Positions 5,687 to 12,628 of a DNA stretch of 13,854 nucleotides are shown one piece after another. Positions within the stretch are counted from its first letter, which is position 1. Each line of letters starts with the position of its first letter. A program made the position numbers and the translations under genes. The notes under the pieces are model-generated. The model did no database searches and had not been told where the DNA came from. It saw nothing but the letters and a program-made list of their open reading frames with translations. Origin of the DNA: JAGOME01 sp039812375 (GTDB lineage Bacteria > Actinomycetota > Actinomycetes > Actinomycetales > Dermatophilaceae); contig JBDIAO010000076.1 in assembly GCA_039812375.1 (NCBI GenBank), positions 1 through 13,854 on the forward strand. The letters are read 5' to 3'.

Positions 5687-8190
5687 GCGCCCTGCCGGAC
5701 CGGGCCCGGGTCGTCATCATCGGCGGCGGGGTCATCGGCACGTCGCTCGCCTACCACCTGGCCCACCTCGGGTGGCCAGACGTGCTCCTGCTCGAACAGG
5801 GCTCGCTCTCCTGCGGGACGACGTGGCACGCCGCCGGGCTCGTCGGCCAGCTGCGGGCGAGCGAGGCGAGCACCCGCCTCGTGCGCTACTCCACGCAGCT
5901 CTACTCGCGCCTTGAGGCCGAGACCGGCCTGGCCACTGGCTACCGGGTGTGCGGCGGATTGACCGTGGCGCGCACGCCCGACCGGATGACCCAGTTGCAC
6001 CGGACCATCGCCACCGCCGCCGCCTACGACCTCGAGTGCACCCTGCTCACGCCGGCCCAGGCCAAGGAGCGCTATCCGCTCATCCGCGACGACGACCTGC
6101 TCGGCGCGATCTGGCTGCCCGGCGACGGGCGGGCCAACCCCACCGATCTCACGCTCTCGCTGGCCAAGGGCGCCCGCAACCTCGGGGTGCGCATCGCCGA
6201 GCACACCCGGGTGAGCGGCATCCTGCTCGACGAGAGCGGTGCCCACCCGCGGGCCGTCGGGGTGCGCACCGACACCGGGCAGGAGGTTCAGGCCGAGGTC
6301 GTCGTCAACTGCGCCGGGCAGTGGGCCAACGCCCTGGCCGCGAGCATCGGGGTCAGCGTCCCGTTGCACTCGGCCGAGCACTTCTACGTCGTCACCGACC
6401 AGGTCGCCGGCACGCACCCGGACCTGCCGGTGCTGCGCGACCCGGACGGCTACACGTACGTCAAGGAGGAGGTCGGCGGCCTGCTCGTCGGCGGCTTCGA
6501 ACCCGTCGCGAAACCGTGGGTGGCCCCGGACGCCATCCCCTTTCCCTTCGAGTTCCAGCTGCTCGAGGAGGACTGGGAGCACTTCGAGATCCTCATGGAC
6601 AGTGCGATCCACCGCCTGCCGGTCCTCGCGGACACCGGAATCCGCAAGTTCTACAACGGCCCGGAGAGCTTCACCCCCGACAACCAGTTCATCATGGGCG
6701 CCGCCCCCGAGGTCGACGGCTTCTACGTCGCTGCCGGTTTCAACTCGGTCGGGATCGCCTCCGCCGGTGGCGCCGGGATGGCGCTGGCGGAGTGGATCGT
6801 CGCGGGTGAGCCGACGATGGACCTGGCCAGTGTCGACATCCGCCGGTTCTCCGCCATGCAGAATGACCCGGCTTGGCTGCGCTCCCGGGTCGGCGAGATC
6901 CTCGGGCTGCACTACGCGATCCCCTGGCCGAACCGTGAACCCGAGACCGGTCGGGGGCAGCGGCTGTCCCCGGTCCACGAGGCCCTGCTCGGTCAGGGGG
7001 CCGTCATGGGGACGCGCAACGGCTGGGAGCGGGCCCTCGTCTTCGCCCCGATCGGCGAGGCCGCCCGCCTGGACTACTCGTGGACCGCCCCGACGTGGGC
7101 GCCGTGGTGCGCCGCCGAACAGACCGGATGCCGCGAGGGCGTCGCGGTCTTCGACCAGACCTCGTTCTCCAAGTACCGGGTCGCCGGGCCGGGCGCACTC
7201 GAGCTGCTCCAATGGGTGTGCACCGCCGACGTCGACGTGCCGGCCGGGCGCGCGGTCTACACCGCGTGGCTCAACGCGCGCGGCACCTACGAGGCCGATG
7301 TCACCGTCACCCGCGTCGACGAGGAGGAGTATCTCGTCGTCTCCAGCGCCGCCACGACCGTGCGCGACCTCGACTGGCTGCGCAGGCACCGCCCACCGGG
7401 CGCGTCCGGGCCTGGTCCGGTCATCGAGGACGTCACCGACGCGTATGCCGTCCTCGGCGTCATGGGCCCGCGATCGCGCGAGTTGCTCACCCGGGTCAGT
7501 GGACGAGGTGGCGCTGAGCAGTGGGGCAATGCCGCGTTCCCGTTCGGCACCAGCCGGATCGTGCGGCTCGCCGGGGTCGACGTGCGCGCGACCCGGATCA
7601 CCTATGTCGGCGAACTCGGCTGGGAGCTCTACGTGCCGACCATCGCTGCCGCGGGCGTCTACGGCGCGCTCTTCGACACCGGCGCCGACCTCGGGGTGAT
7701 CCCGGCCGGCTACGCGTCCATCGACGCGCTGCGCCTGGAGAAGGGCTTCCGGGCCTTCGGGCGTGAGCTCACCCCCGAGATCGGCCCGATGGAGGCGGGG
7801 TTGGGGTTCGTCTGTGACCGCCGGTGGGACGCCGACTTCCTCGGCCGGGATGCCGTCGAGCAGGTGCGCGCCGACGGGCCCCGGCGCCGGATCGTCTCGT
7901 TCACTCTCGCCGACCCGGATGCCTGGCTGTGGGGCGGCGAACTCGTCCTGCGGGACGGGGCACCGGTCGGGCAGGTGACCAGCGCAGCCGTGGGTGCGAG
8001 CCTCGGCGGCCCGGTCGGGCTCGCCCTGGTCGGGAACGCCGACGGGGCGAGCGATGTCGCCTGGCTCACCGCCGGGCAGTGGGAGATCGACCTCGCCGGG
8101 ACCCGGTTGCCGGCTCGGGTCTTCACCCGGGCGCCCTTCGACCCCGGCGGCATCCGCCTCGACCGCGGAGACAGCATCAATGGTGCATAA
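5683..8190 (+). CDS. FAD-dependent dimethylglycine/sarcosine dehydrogenase-like enzyme with C-terminal GcvT folate domain
   Basis: An 835-residue enzyme of the dimethylglycine oxidase/dehydrogenase family, about the length of its Arthrobacter relatives. These oxidise an N-methyl amine and pass the methylene group to tetrahydrofolate. Domains: DAO-type FAD domain (about 8-375) with VVIIGGGVIGTS, E38 ending strand 2, and TTWHAAGL, where H49 matches the histidine that binds FAD covalently in mammalian DMGDH; H233-F-Y235 in the substrate region; a central FAO_M linker (about 380-435); GCV_T (about 440-705) with YTAWLNARGTYEADVTV (D539, likely the folate-site acid), YVGELGWELYVP and ALRLEKGFRAFG; and GCV_T_C (about 730-825). 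GTG 5683 overlaps the kinase stop by 4 bases, so the two are translationally coupled. The last codons lie inside operator O2. The exact substrate (dimethylglycine, sarcosine, N-methylethanolamine or another N-methyl amine) cannot be read from sequence. Confidence 0.87.
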   Translation: MSALPDRARVVIIGGGVIGTSLAYHLAHLGWPDVLLLEQGSLSCGTTWHAAGLVGQLRASEASTRLVRYSTQLYSRLEAETGLATGYRVCGGLTVARTPDRMTQLHRTIATAAAYDLECTLLTPAQAKERYPLIRDDDLLGAIWLPGDGRANPTDLTLSLAKGARNLGVRIAEHTRVSGILLDESGAHPRAVGVRTDTGQEVQAEVVVNCAGQWANALAASIGVSVPLHSAEHFYVVTDQVAGTHPDLPVLRDPDGYTYVKEEVGGLLVGGFEPVAKPWVAPDAIPFPFEFQLLEEDWEHFEILMDSAIHRLPVLADTGIRKFYNGPESFTPDNQFIMGAAPEVDGFYVAAGFNSVGIASAGGAGMALAEWIVAGEPTMDLASVDIRRFSAMQNDPAWLRSRVGEILGLHYAIPWPNREPETGRGQRLSPVHEALLGQGAVMGTRNGWERALVFAPIGEAARLDYSWTAPTWAPWCAAEQTGCREGVAVFDQTSFSKYRVAGPGALELLQWVCTADVDVPAGRAVYTAWLNARGTYEADVTVTRVDEEEYLVVSSAATTVRDLDWLRRHRPPGASGPGPVIEDVTDAYAVLGVMGPRSRELLTRVSGRGGAEQWGNAAFPFGTSRIVRLAGVDVRATRITYVGELGWELYVPTIAAAGVYGALFDTGADLGVIPAGYASIDALRLEKGFRAFGRELTPEIGPMEAGLGFVCDRRWDADFLGRDAVEQVRADGPRRRIVSFTLADPDAWLWGGELVLRDGAPVGQVTSAAVGASLGGPVGLALVGNADGASDVAWLTAGQWEIDLAGTRLPARVFTRAPFDPGGIRLDRGDSINGA

Positions 8191-8202
8191 CAGAACCATT
8201 GA
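8177..8202. promoter_or_regulatory. inverted-repeat operator O2, second copy of the cluster operator
   Basis: TCAATGGT (8177-8184) and ACCATTGA (8195-8202) with a 10-base spacer match operator O1 (2970-2995) exactly in both arms and in spacing. The site overlaps the stop codon of the dehydrogenase gene (8188-8190), so this coding end and a regulatory element share the same DNA. It lies just ahead of the GntR gene and overlaps a TTGACG -35, as expected for autorepression. Confidence 0.82.
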
Positions 8203-8227
8203 CGCGGATGCCGCAGAGGTATTGGAT
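8199..8227 (+). promoter_or_regulatory. probable promoter of the GntR-ligase-dehydrogenases-hydrolase unit
   Basis: TTGACG (8199-8204), a 17-base spacer and TTGGAT (8222-8227) form a plausible promoter whose -35 overlaps the right arm of O2. The -10 resembles the TTGCAT proposed at O1. A start about 7 bases beyond the -10 would fall at or next to ATG 8234, so the transcript may be leaderless. Confidence 0.45.
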
Positions 8228-8233
8228 CGGGGC

Positions 8234-8956
8234 ATGGCCAGCGTCCCCGGCGTCACCTCGCTCCCGGCGGCGGTGCTGCGCCCGGCCCTGGGGAACGCCT
8301 TCGAGGCCACTGTCGAGCAGCTCGCGACGGCGATCCGGCTCGGGGTGCTGCGCGACGGTGAGTTGCTCCCGCCGGAGCGGCTGCTCGCCGAACAGCTCGG
8401 GGTGAGCCGCAACACCCTGCGTGAGGCCATCGCCGCCCTGCGCGACTCCGGCCTCGTCACCACCCGCCGCGGCCGCGGCGGCGGGTCGGTCGTCACCTAC
8501 ACCGGCCCACGGCGAGAGGGCACCGCCCCGGTGCGGGTCGGGCCAGCCCTGCTCGACGCCCTCGACTTCCGGATGATCGTCGAACCGGGTGCGGCGGCCC
8601 TCGCGGCGAGACGTCCGCTCGCGGCGGACCAGCGGGCCTGGTTGCAGGCCTGCCTCGACGAGGTGGCCTCAGCCCCCGACGAGGCCACGCACCGGATGTC
8701 CGACTCCCGGCTCCACCTGGCCATCGCAACTATCGCCGGGTCGCCGATGCTCATCGAGGCGGTCACCCGCGCCCAGGCGGCCCTGGGGGAGATGCTCGGC
8801 GCGATCCCGGTGTTGCGGCGCAACATCGATCACTCCAACGAGCAGCACTCCGCCATCGTGCGCGCGATCCTCACCGGGGATGGTGAGCGGGCGCGTGCGG
8901 TCATGGAGGAACACTGCGAGGCGACCGCCGCGCTGCTGCGGGGCCTGATCGGCTGA
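8234..8956 (+). CDS. GntR-family transcriptional regulator, FadR subfamily (FCD ligand domain)
   Basis: A 240-residue DNA-binding regulator, probably a dimeric repressor of this cluster. The winged helix-turn-helix spans about residues 23-85 and includes LPPERLLAEQLGVSRNTLRE (45-64), followed by the wing GRGGGSVV. The helical C-terminal FCD domain (about 95-235) carries D157, H161, H205 and H227, the Asp-His-His-His metal set of VanR/FadR-type ligand domains, so the effector is probably a small carboxylate or metal-bound metabolite. ATG 8234 was chosen because it lies just past the promoter at 8199-8227. The alternative ATG 8180 (GGAG 9 bases upstream) would add 18 residues and start inside the operator, making it available only on read-through mRNA. 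The two operators at 2970 and 8177 are its likely targets. It lies in the middle of the cluster, 43 bases after the dehydrogenase and 73 before the ligase gene. Confidence 0.87.
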   Translation: MASVPGVTSLPAAVLRPALGNAFEATVEQLATAIRLGVLRDGELLPPERLLAEQLGVSRNTLREAIAALRDSGLVTTRRGRGGGSVVTYTGPRREGTAPVRVGPALLDALDFRMIVEPGAAALAARRPLAADQRAWLQACLDEVASAPDEATHRMSDSRLHLAIATIAGSPMLIEAVTRAQAALGEMLGAIPVLRRNIDHSNEQHSAIVRAILTGDGERARAVMEEHCEATAALLRGLIG

Positions 8957-8961
8957 CCTGA

Positions 8962-8999
8962 GACACCCGGCTCCACCCAAGACACCCGGCACCACCCAA
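8962..8999 (+). repeat. two 19-nt direct repeats between the regulator and ligase genes
   Basis: GACACCCGGCTCCACCCAA (8962-8980) is followed immediately by GACACCCGGCACCACCCAA (8981-8999), differing at one base. A third start, GACCC, follows at 9000. The repeats fill most of the 73-base gap ahead of the ligase gene and lie upstream of its ribosome-binding site. No palindrome is evident in the unit. They may be a slipped duplication or a leader element. Confidence 0.6.
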
Positions 9000-9029
9000 G
9001 ACCCAGAGCACGACACCAAGGAGTCCCAC

Positions 9030-10409
9030 ATGAGCATCGGCCCCGTCGGCGCACCCCAGCTCACCCTCGATCAGTTGCGGGCAGAGGTCGCCGCCGGCAC
9101 GATCGATACGGTCATCGCCGCGTTCACCGACATGCAGGGCCGCCTGCAGGGCAAAAGGCTGCACGCCCCGTTCTTCCTCGAGCACACGCTTCCGCACGGC
9201 ACCGAGGGCTGCAACTACCTGCTGACGGTCGACGTCGAGATGAACACCGTCCCGGGCTATGCGATGACCTCGTGGGAGACCGGCTACGGCGACATGGAGT
9301 TCGTCCTCGACCTGACCACCCTGCGCCGTACGCCCGGGCAGCCGAACTCGGCGACCATCCAGTGCGACCTGGCGTGGCTCGACGGCAGCGGACCGGTCCG
9401 GGTCTCGCCGCGCGGCATCCTCAAGGCCCAGGCCGCTCGGGCCGCGGAACTCGGTTTCGTCGCCCTGGCCGGCACCGAGCTCGAGTTCCAGATCTTCGAG
9501 GACTCCTACGACTCCGCGTGGGACAACGGCTACCGCGGCCTGACCGGAGCCAATCGCTACAACGTCGACTACTCGATCCTCGGCGGCACTGTCGTCGAGC
9601 CGCTGCTGCGCGACATCCGCAACGAGATGTACCGCGGCGGAGTCGTCGTCGAGGGCGCGAAGGGGGAGTGCAACCTCGGCCAGCACGAGATCGCCTTCCT
9701 CTTCGACGAGGTCGTGCGCACGTGCGACAACCACGTCATCTACAAGAACGCTGCCAAGGAGCTTGCCCGCGCCCACGGCCAGTCGATCACCTTCATGGCC
9801 AAGTACGACCAGCGCGAGGGCAACTCGTGCCACATCCACCTCTCGCTGCGCGGTCTCGACGGCTCGATCGTCTTCGCCGACGACTCCCGCGACGGCGGGC
9901 GCAGCGCGTTGTTCGACCACTTCCTCGCCGGGGTCCAGGCGACGATGCGCGAGTTAACCTACTTTTACGCCCCGAACATCAACTCCTACAAGCGCTTCCA
10001 GCTCGGTTCGTTCGCCCCGACCGCCGTCGCCTGGGGCCGGGACAACCGAACCTGCGCCTCTCGGGTCGTTGGCCACGGGGCCGGGTTGCGGATGGAGAAC
10101 CGGGTCCCCGGCGGTGACGTCAACCCCTATCTCGCGGTCGCTGCGATGCTCGCCGGCGGGCTCTACGGCGTGCAGAACGAGCTCGAGCTGGGGCCCGAGC
10201 TCCAGGGCAACGCCTACACCGCCGACGTCGAGCACGTCCCGATGACGCTCGCGGAGGCCCGTGACCTGCTCGACGGGTCCGCGATGGCTCGGGCGACCTT
10301 CGGGGATGATGTCATCGACCACTACGTCCACGCGGCGGACACCGAGGTGAGCGCGTACAACGCGGCCGTCACCGACTGGGAACGCATCCGCGGCTTCGAG
10401 AGGCTGTGA
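9030..10409 (+). CDS. glutamine synthetase-like gamma-glutamylamide ligase (GlnA3/GlnA4/PuuA type)
   Basis: A 459-residue member of the glutamine synthetase fold that probably joins glutamate's gamma-carboxyl to an amine using ATP, rather than to ammonia. Seen: N-terminal FTDMQGRLQGKR, the metal-binding E150-L-E152 in AGTELEFQIFE, the second metal cluster E213 and Q218-H-E220 in KGECNLGQHEI, H268-I-H270 in SCHIHLSL, NSYKRFQ, and the glutamate/phosphate site NRTCASRVVGHGAGLRMENR. The FDGSS-type ammonium-site signature of true glutamine synthetase and the adenylylation-loop tyrosine motif of GlnA are not visible, as in PuuA, Streptomyces GlnA3 (polyamines) and GlnA4 (ethanolamine). AAGGAG (9018-9023) lies 6 bases before the ATG. 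Its stop overlaps the aldehyde dehydrogenase start. With an alcohol/aldehyde dehydrogenase pair and a gamma-glutamyl hydrolase downstream, an amino alcohol such as ethanolamine is the favoured substrate; a polyamine is the main alternative. Confidence 0.87.
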   Translation: MSIGPVGAPQLTLDQLRAEVAAGTIDTVIAAFTDMQGRLQGKRLHAPFFLEHTLPHGTEGCNYLLTVDVEMNTVPGYAMTSWETGYGDMEFVLDLTTLRRTPGQPNSATIQCDLAWLDGSGPVRVSPRGILKAQAARAAELGFVALAGTELEFQIFEDSYDSAWDNGYRGLTGANRYNVDYSILGGTVVEPLLRDIRNEMYRGGVVVEGAKGECNLGQHEIAFLFDEVVRTCDNHVIYKNAAKELARAHGQSITFMAKYDQREGNSCHIHLSLRGLDGSIVFADDSRDGGRSALFDHFLAGVQATMRELTYFYAPNINSYKRFQLGSFAPTAVAWGRDNRTCASRVVGHGAGLRMENRVPGGDVNPYLAVAAMLAGGLYGVQNELELGPELQGNAYTADVEHVPMTLAEARDLLDGSAMARATFGDDVIDHYVHAADTEVSAYNAAVTDWERIRGFERL

Positions 10410-11806
10410 GCAGTTCCATGAGCACGACCCACGACGTCGTCAACCCGGCCACCGAGCAGGTCGTCACGAGTCTCGACCTCGTCGGTGTGGAGGAGACCGA
10501 TGCCGCGATCGCGAAGGCCCTGGCGATCGGGCCGGCGTGGCGGGCGGTGACCCCGGCCGATCGGGGGATGCTGTTGCGCCGCTTCGCCGACCTCGTCGAG
10601 GAGCACACCGAGGAGCTTGCCCTCCTCGAGGTCGCCAACTCCGGACACACCATCGGTAACGCCCGCTGGGAGGCCGGCAACGTTGCCAACGTGCTGCGCT
10701 ACTACTCCGCCGCCCCGGAGCGCCTCTTCGGCCGGCAGATCCCGGTCGCCGGCGGCCTCGACGTCACCTTCAAGGAGCCGCTCGGCCTCGTCGCGGTCAT
10801 CGTCCCGTGGAACTTCCCCATGCCGATCGCCGGCTGGGGGTTCGCTCCGGCGCTCGCGGCTGGGAACACCGTCGTGCTCAAACCGGCCGAGCTCACCCCG
10901 CTCACCGCGATCCGCCTCGGCGAACTCGCCCTGCAGGCCGGCATACCCGAGGGCGTCTTCACGATCCTGCCGGGCAAGGGGTCGGTCGTCGGGGAGCGCT
11001 TCATCACCCACGAGGGGGTGCGCAAGATCTGCTTCACCGGTTCCACGGCGGTCGGGCAGCGGATCATGCGCGGAGCGGCTGAGCACCTCAAACGGGTCAC
11101 CCTCGAGCTCGGCGGCAAGAGCGCGAACATCGTCTTCGCCGACGCTGACGTCGAGGCCGCTGCTGCGGCGGCGCCGATGAGCTTCCTCGACAACGCCGGT
11201 CAGGACTGCTGCGCCCGGACCCGGATCCTCGTCCAGCGCGGCGCTGTCGAGGACTTCATGGGGCGGTTCGAGGCGGCGATCAAGGCCGTCCGCGTCGGCG
11301 ACCCGACCGACGAGGGCAGCGCGATGGGCCCGCTGGTCAGCTCCGGACACCGCGAGGCGGTGCGCTCCTTCGTCGAGGATGCCGCCGCCCACGGCCACGC
11401 CGAGCCGGAGATCGCCTTCCGCGGGTCCGCCCCGGAGGGGAAGGGGTGGTGGTACCCGCCGACCGTCCTGTTCGCGAAGGACACGGCCGAACGGGCCTGG
11501 CGGGAGGAGATCTTCGGGCCGGTTGTCTCGGTGCTGCCGTTCGAAGATGAGGCCGAGGCGATCACCCTGGCCAATGACACCGAGTACGGCCTGTCCGGCT
11601 CGATCTGGACCCGCGATCTGGGACGCGCCATCCGGGTGGCGCGGGGGGTCGATGCCGGCAACCTGTCGGTCAACTCCCACTCCTCGGTGCGCTACTCGAC
11701 CCCCTTCGGTGGCTTCAAAGCCAGCGGCATCGGCCGCGAACTCGGCCCGGACGCCCTCGACTCCTTCACCGAGACCAAGAACGTCTTCTTCGACACCCAG
11801 ATCTGA
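10406..11806 (+). CDS. NAD(P)+-dependent aldehyde dehydrogenase
   Basis: A 466-residue aldehyde dehydrogenase with every catalytic residue in place: N136 in VPWNFPMP, the cofactor lysine K159 in VLKPAELTP, FTGSTAVGQ, general base E234 in LELGGKS, and nucleophile C268 in NAGQDCCARTR. EEIFGPVVSVLPF and the C-terminal PFGGFKASGIGREL follow. It should oxidise an aldehyde to the carboxylate. In this cluster the aldehyde is probably a gamma-glutamylated amino-aldehyde, by analogy with PuuC, giving gamma-glutamylglycine if ethanolamine is the substrate. GTG 10406 overlaps the ligase stop by 4 bases. ATG 10418, four codons later, is a possible alternative start but is less well spaced from the GAGAGG at 10398-10403. 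The protein is slightly shorter than the common 480-500 residues, lost mainly at the N-terminus. Confidence 0.92.
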   Translation: MSSSMSTTHDVVNPATEQVVTSLDLVGVEETDAAIAKALAIGPAWRAVTPADRGMLLRRFADLVEEHTEELALLEVANSGHTIGNARWEAGNVANVLRYYSAAPERLFGRQIPVAGGLDVTFKEPLGLVAVIVPWNFPMPIAGWGFAPALAAGNTVVLKPAELTPLTAIRLGELALQAGIPEGVFTILPGKGSVVGERFITHEGVRKICFTGSTAVGQRIMRGAAEHLKRVTLELGGKSANIVFADADVEAAAAAAPMSFLDNAGQDCCARTRILVQRGAVEDFMGRFEAAIKAVRVGDPTDEGSAMGPLVSSGHREAVRSFVEDAAAHGHAEPEIAFRGSAPEGKGWWYPPTVLFAKDTAERAWREEIFGPVVSVLPFEDEAEAITLANDTEYGLSGSIWTRDLGRAIRVARGVDAGNLSVNSHSSVRYSTPFGGFKASGIGRELGPDALDSFTETKNVFFDTQI

Positions 11807-11860
11807 ACCCGCCCACCACCGCGACCCGCCGAACCCACAGAACCGAACAGGAGAACAGCC

Positions 11861-12628
11861 ATGGCAGGCAGACTCGACGGCAAGGTCGCCGTCATCACCG
11901 GAGGCTGCTCCGGGATCGGGCTGGCGACCGCGCGCCGCTTCGCCCAGGAGGGCGCCAAGGTCGTCATCGCCGACCTCGAAGACGCCTTGGGGCAGGCCCT
12001 CGCCGGTGAACTCGGCGGCGCCTACGTGCACTGCAACGTCGCCGACAAGACCGACGTCGACAACCTCTTCAAGGTCGCCCACGACACGTACGGCCAGATC
12101 GACATCGCGTTCAACAACGCCGGCATCAGCCCGCCGGAGGACGACTCGATCCTCGACACCGACCTCGAGGCGTGGAACAAGGTCCAGCTGGTGAATCTGA
12201 CCAGTGTCTACCTGTGCTGCAAGGCCGTCCTGCCGTACATGCTCGAGCGCGGGTCCGGCTCGATCATCAACACGGCATCCTTCGTCGCCGTCATGGGGGC
12301 GGCGACCTCGCAGATCTCCTACAGCGCCTCCAAGGGGGGCGTGCTGACGATGACCCGCGAGCTGGGGGTCCAGTTCGCGCGAGACGGCATCCGGGTCAAC
12401 GCCCTGTGCCCGGGCCCGGTCAACACCCCGCTGCTCAAGGAGCTCTTCGCCAAGGACGCGGAGCGGGCCGCCCGCCGGCTCGTGCACGTGCCGATGGGCC
12501 GCTTCGGCGAGCCCGAGGAGATGGCCAACGCGGTGCTCTTCCTCGCCAGCGACGAGTCGAGCTTCATGACGGCATCCACCTTCCTCGTCGACGGCGGCAT
12601 CTCCGGCGCCTACGTCACCCCGCTGTGA
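11861..12628 (+). CDS. short-chain dehydrogenase/reductase (SDR), probable NAD+-linked alcohol dehydrogenase
   Basis: A 255-residue classical SDR with Rossmann motif T13-GGCSGIG, D38 after strand 2 (favouring NAD over NADP), N85-N-A-G88, catalytic S140, Y154 and K158 in SYSASK, and the C-terminal FLVDGGISGAYVTPL. Automatic tools usually label such proteins 3-oxoacyl-ACP reductase, but the setting argues against fatty-acid synthesis. It lies between an aldehyde dehydrogenase and a gamma-glutamyl hydrolase, behind a glutamylamide ligase, so oxidation of the hydroxyl of a gamma-glutamyl amino alcohol to an aldehyde is the more likely role. AGGAGA (11849-11854) lies 6 bases before the ATG, and a 54-base gap separates it from the aldehyde dehydrogenase gene. 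Its stop overlaps the hydrolase start (GTGA). The substrate is inferred from neighbours only. Confidence 0.9.
   Translation: MAGRLDGKVAVITGGCSGIGLATARRFAQEGAKVVIADLEDALGQALAGELGGAYVHCNVADKTDVDNLFKVAHDTYGQIDIAFNNAGISPPEDDSILDTDLEAWNKVQLVNLTSVYLCCKAVLPYMLERGSGSIINTASFVAVMGAATSQISYSASKGGVLTMTRELGVQFARDGIRVNALCPGPVNTPLLKELFAKDAERAARRLVHVPMGRFGEPEEMANAVLFLASDESSFMTASTFLVDGGISGAYVTPL

Noticed and set aside
5533..8496. A 987-codon open frame on the minus strand opposite the FAD-GcvT gene
   Set aside because: It reads as low-complexity Arg/Gly/Asp/Val protein with no recognisable domain, and is the mirror of strong GC third-position bias in the real plus-strand gene.
10322..12487. A 721-codon minus-strand frame opposite the ligase, aldehyde dehydrogenase and SDR genes
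   Set aside because: It crosses three well-supported plus-strand genes, has no domain signature and shows the biased composition of a shadow frame.
12172..12624. Upstream extension of the hydrolase reading frame over the SDR gene
   Set aside because: The extra 150 residues are Arg/Gly-rich shadow sequence; the hydrolase family begins at RPIIGVSSY, just after GTG 12625.
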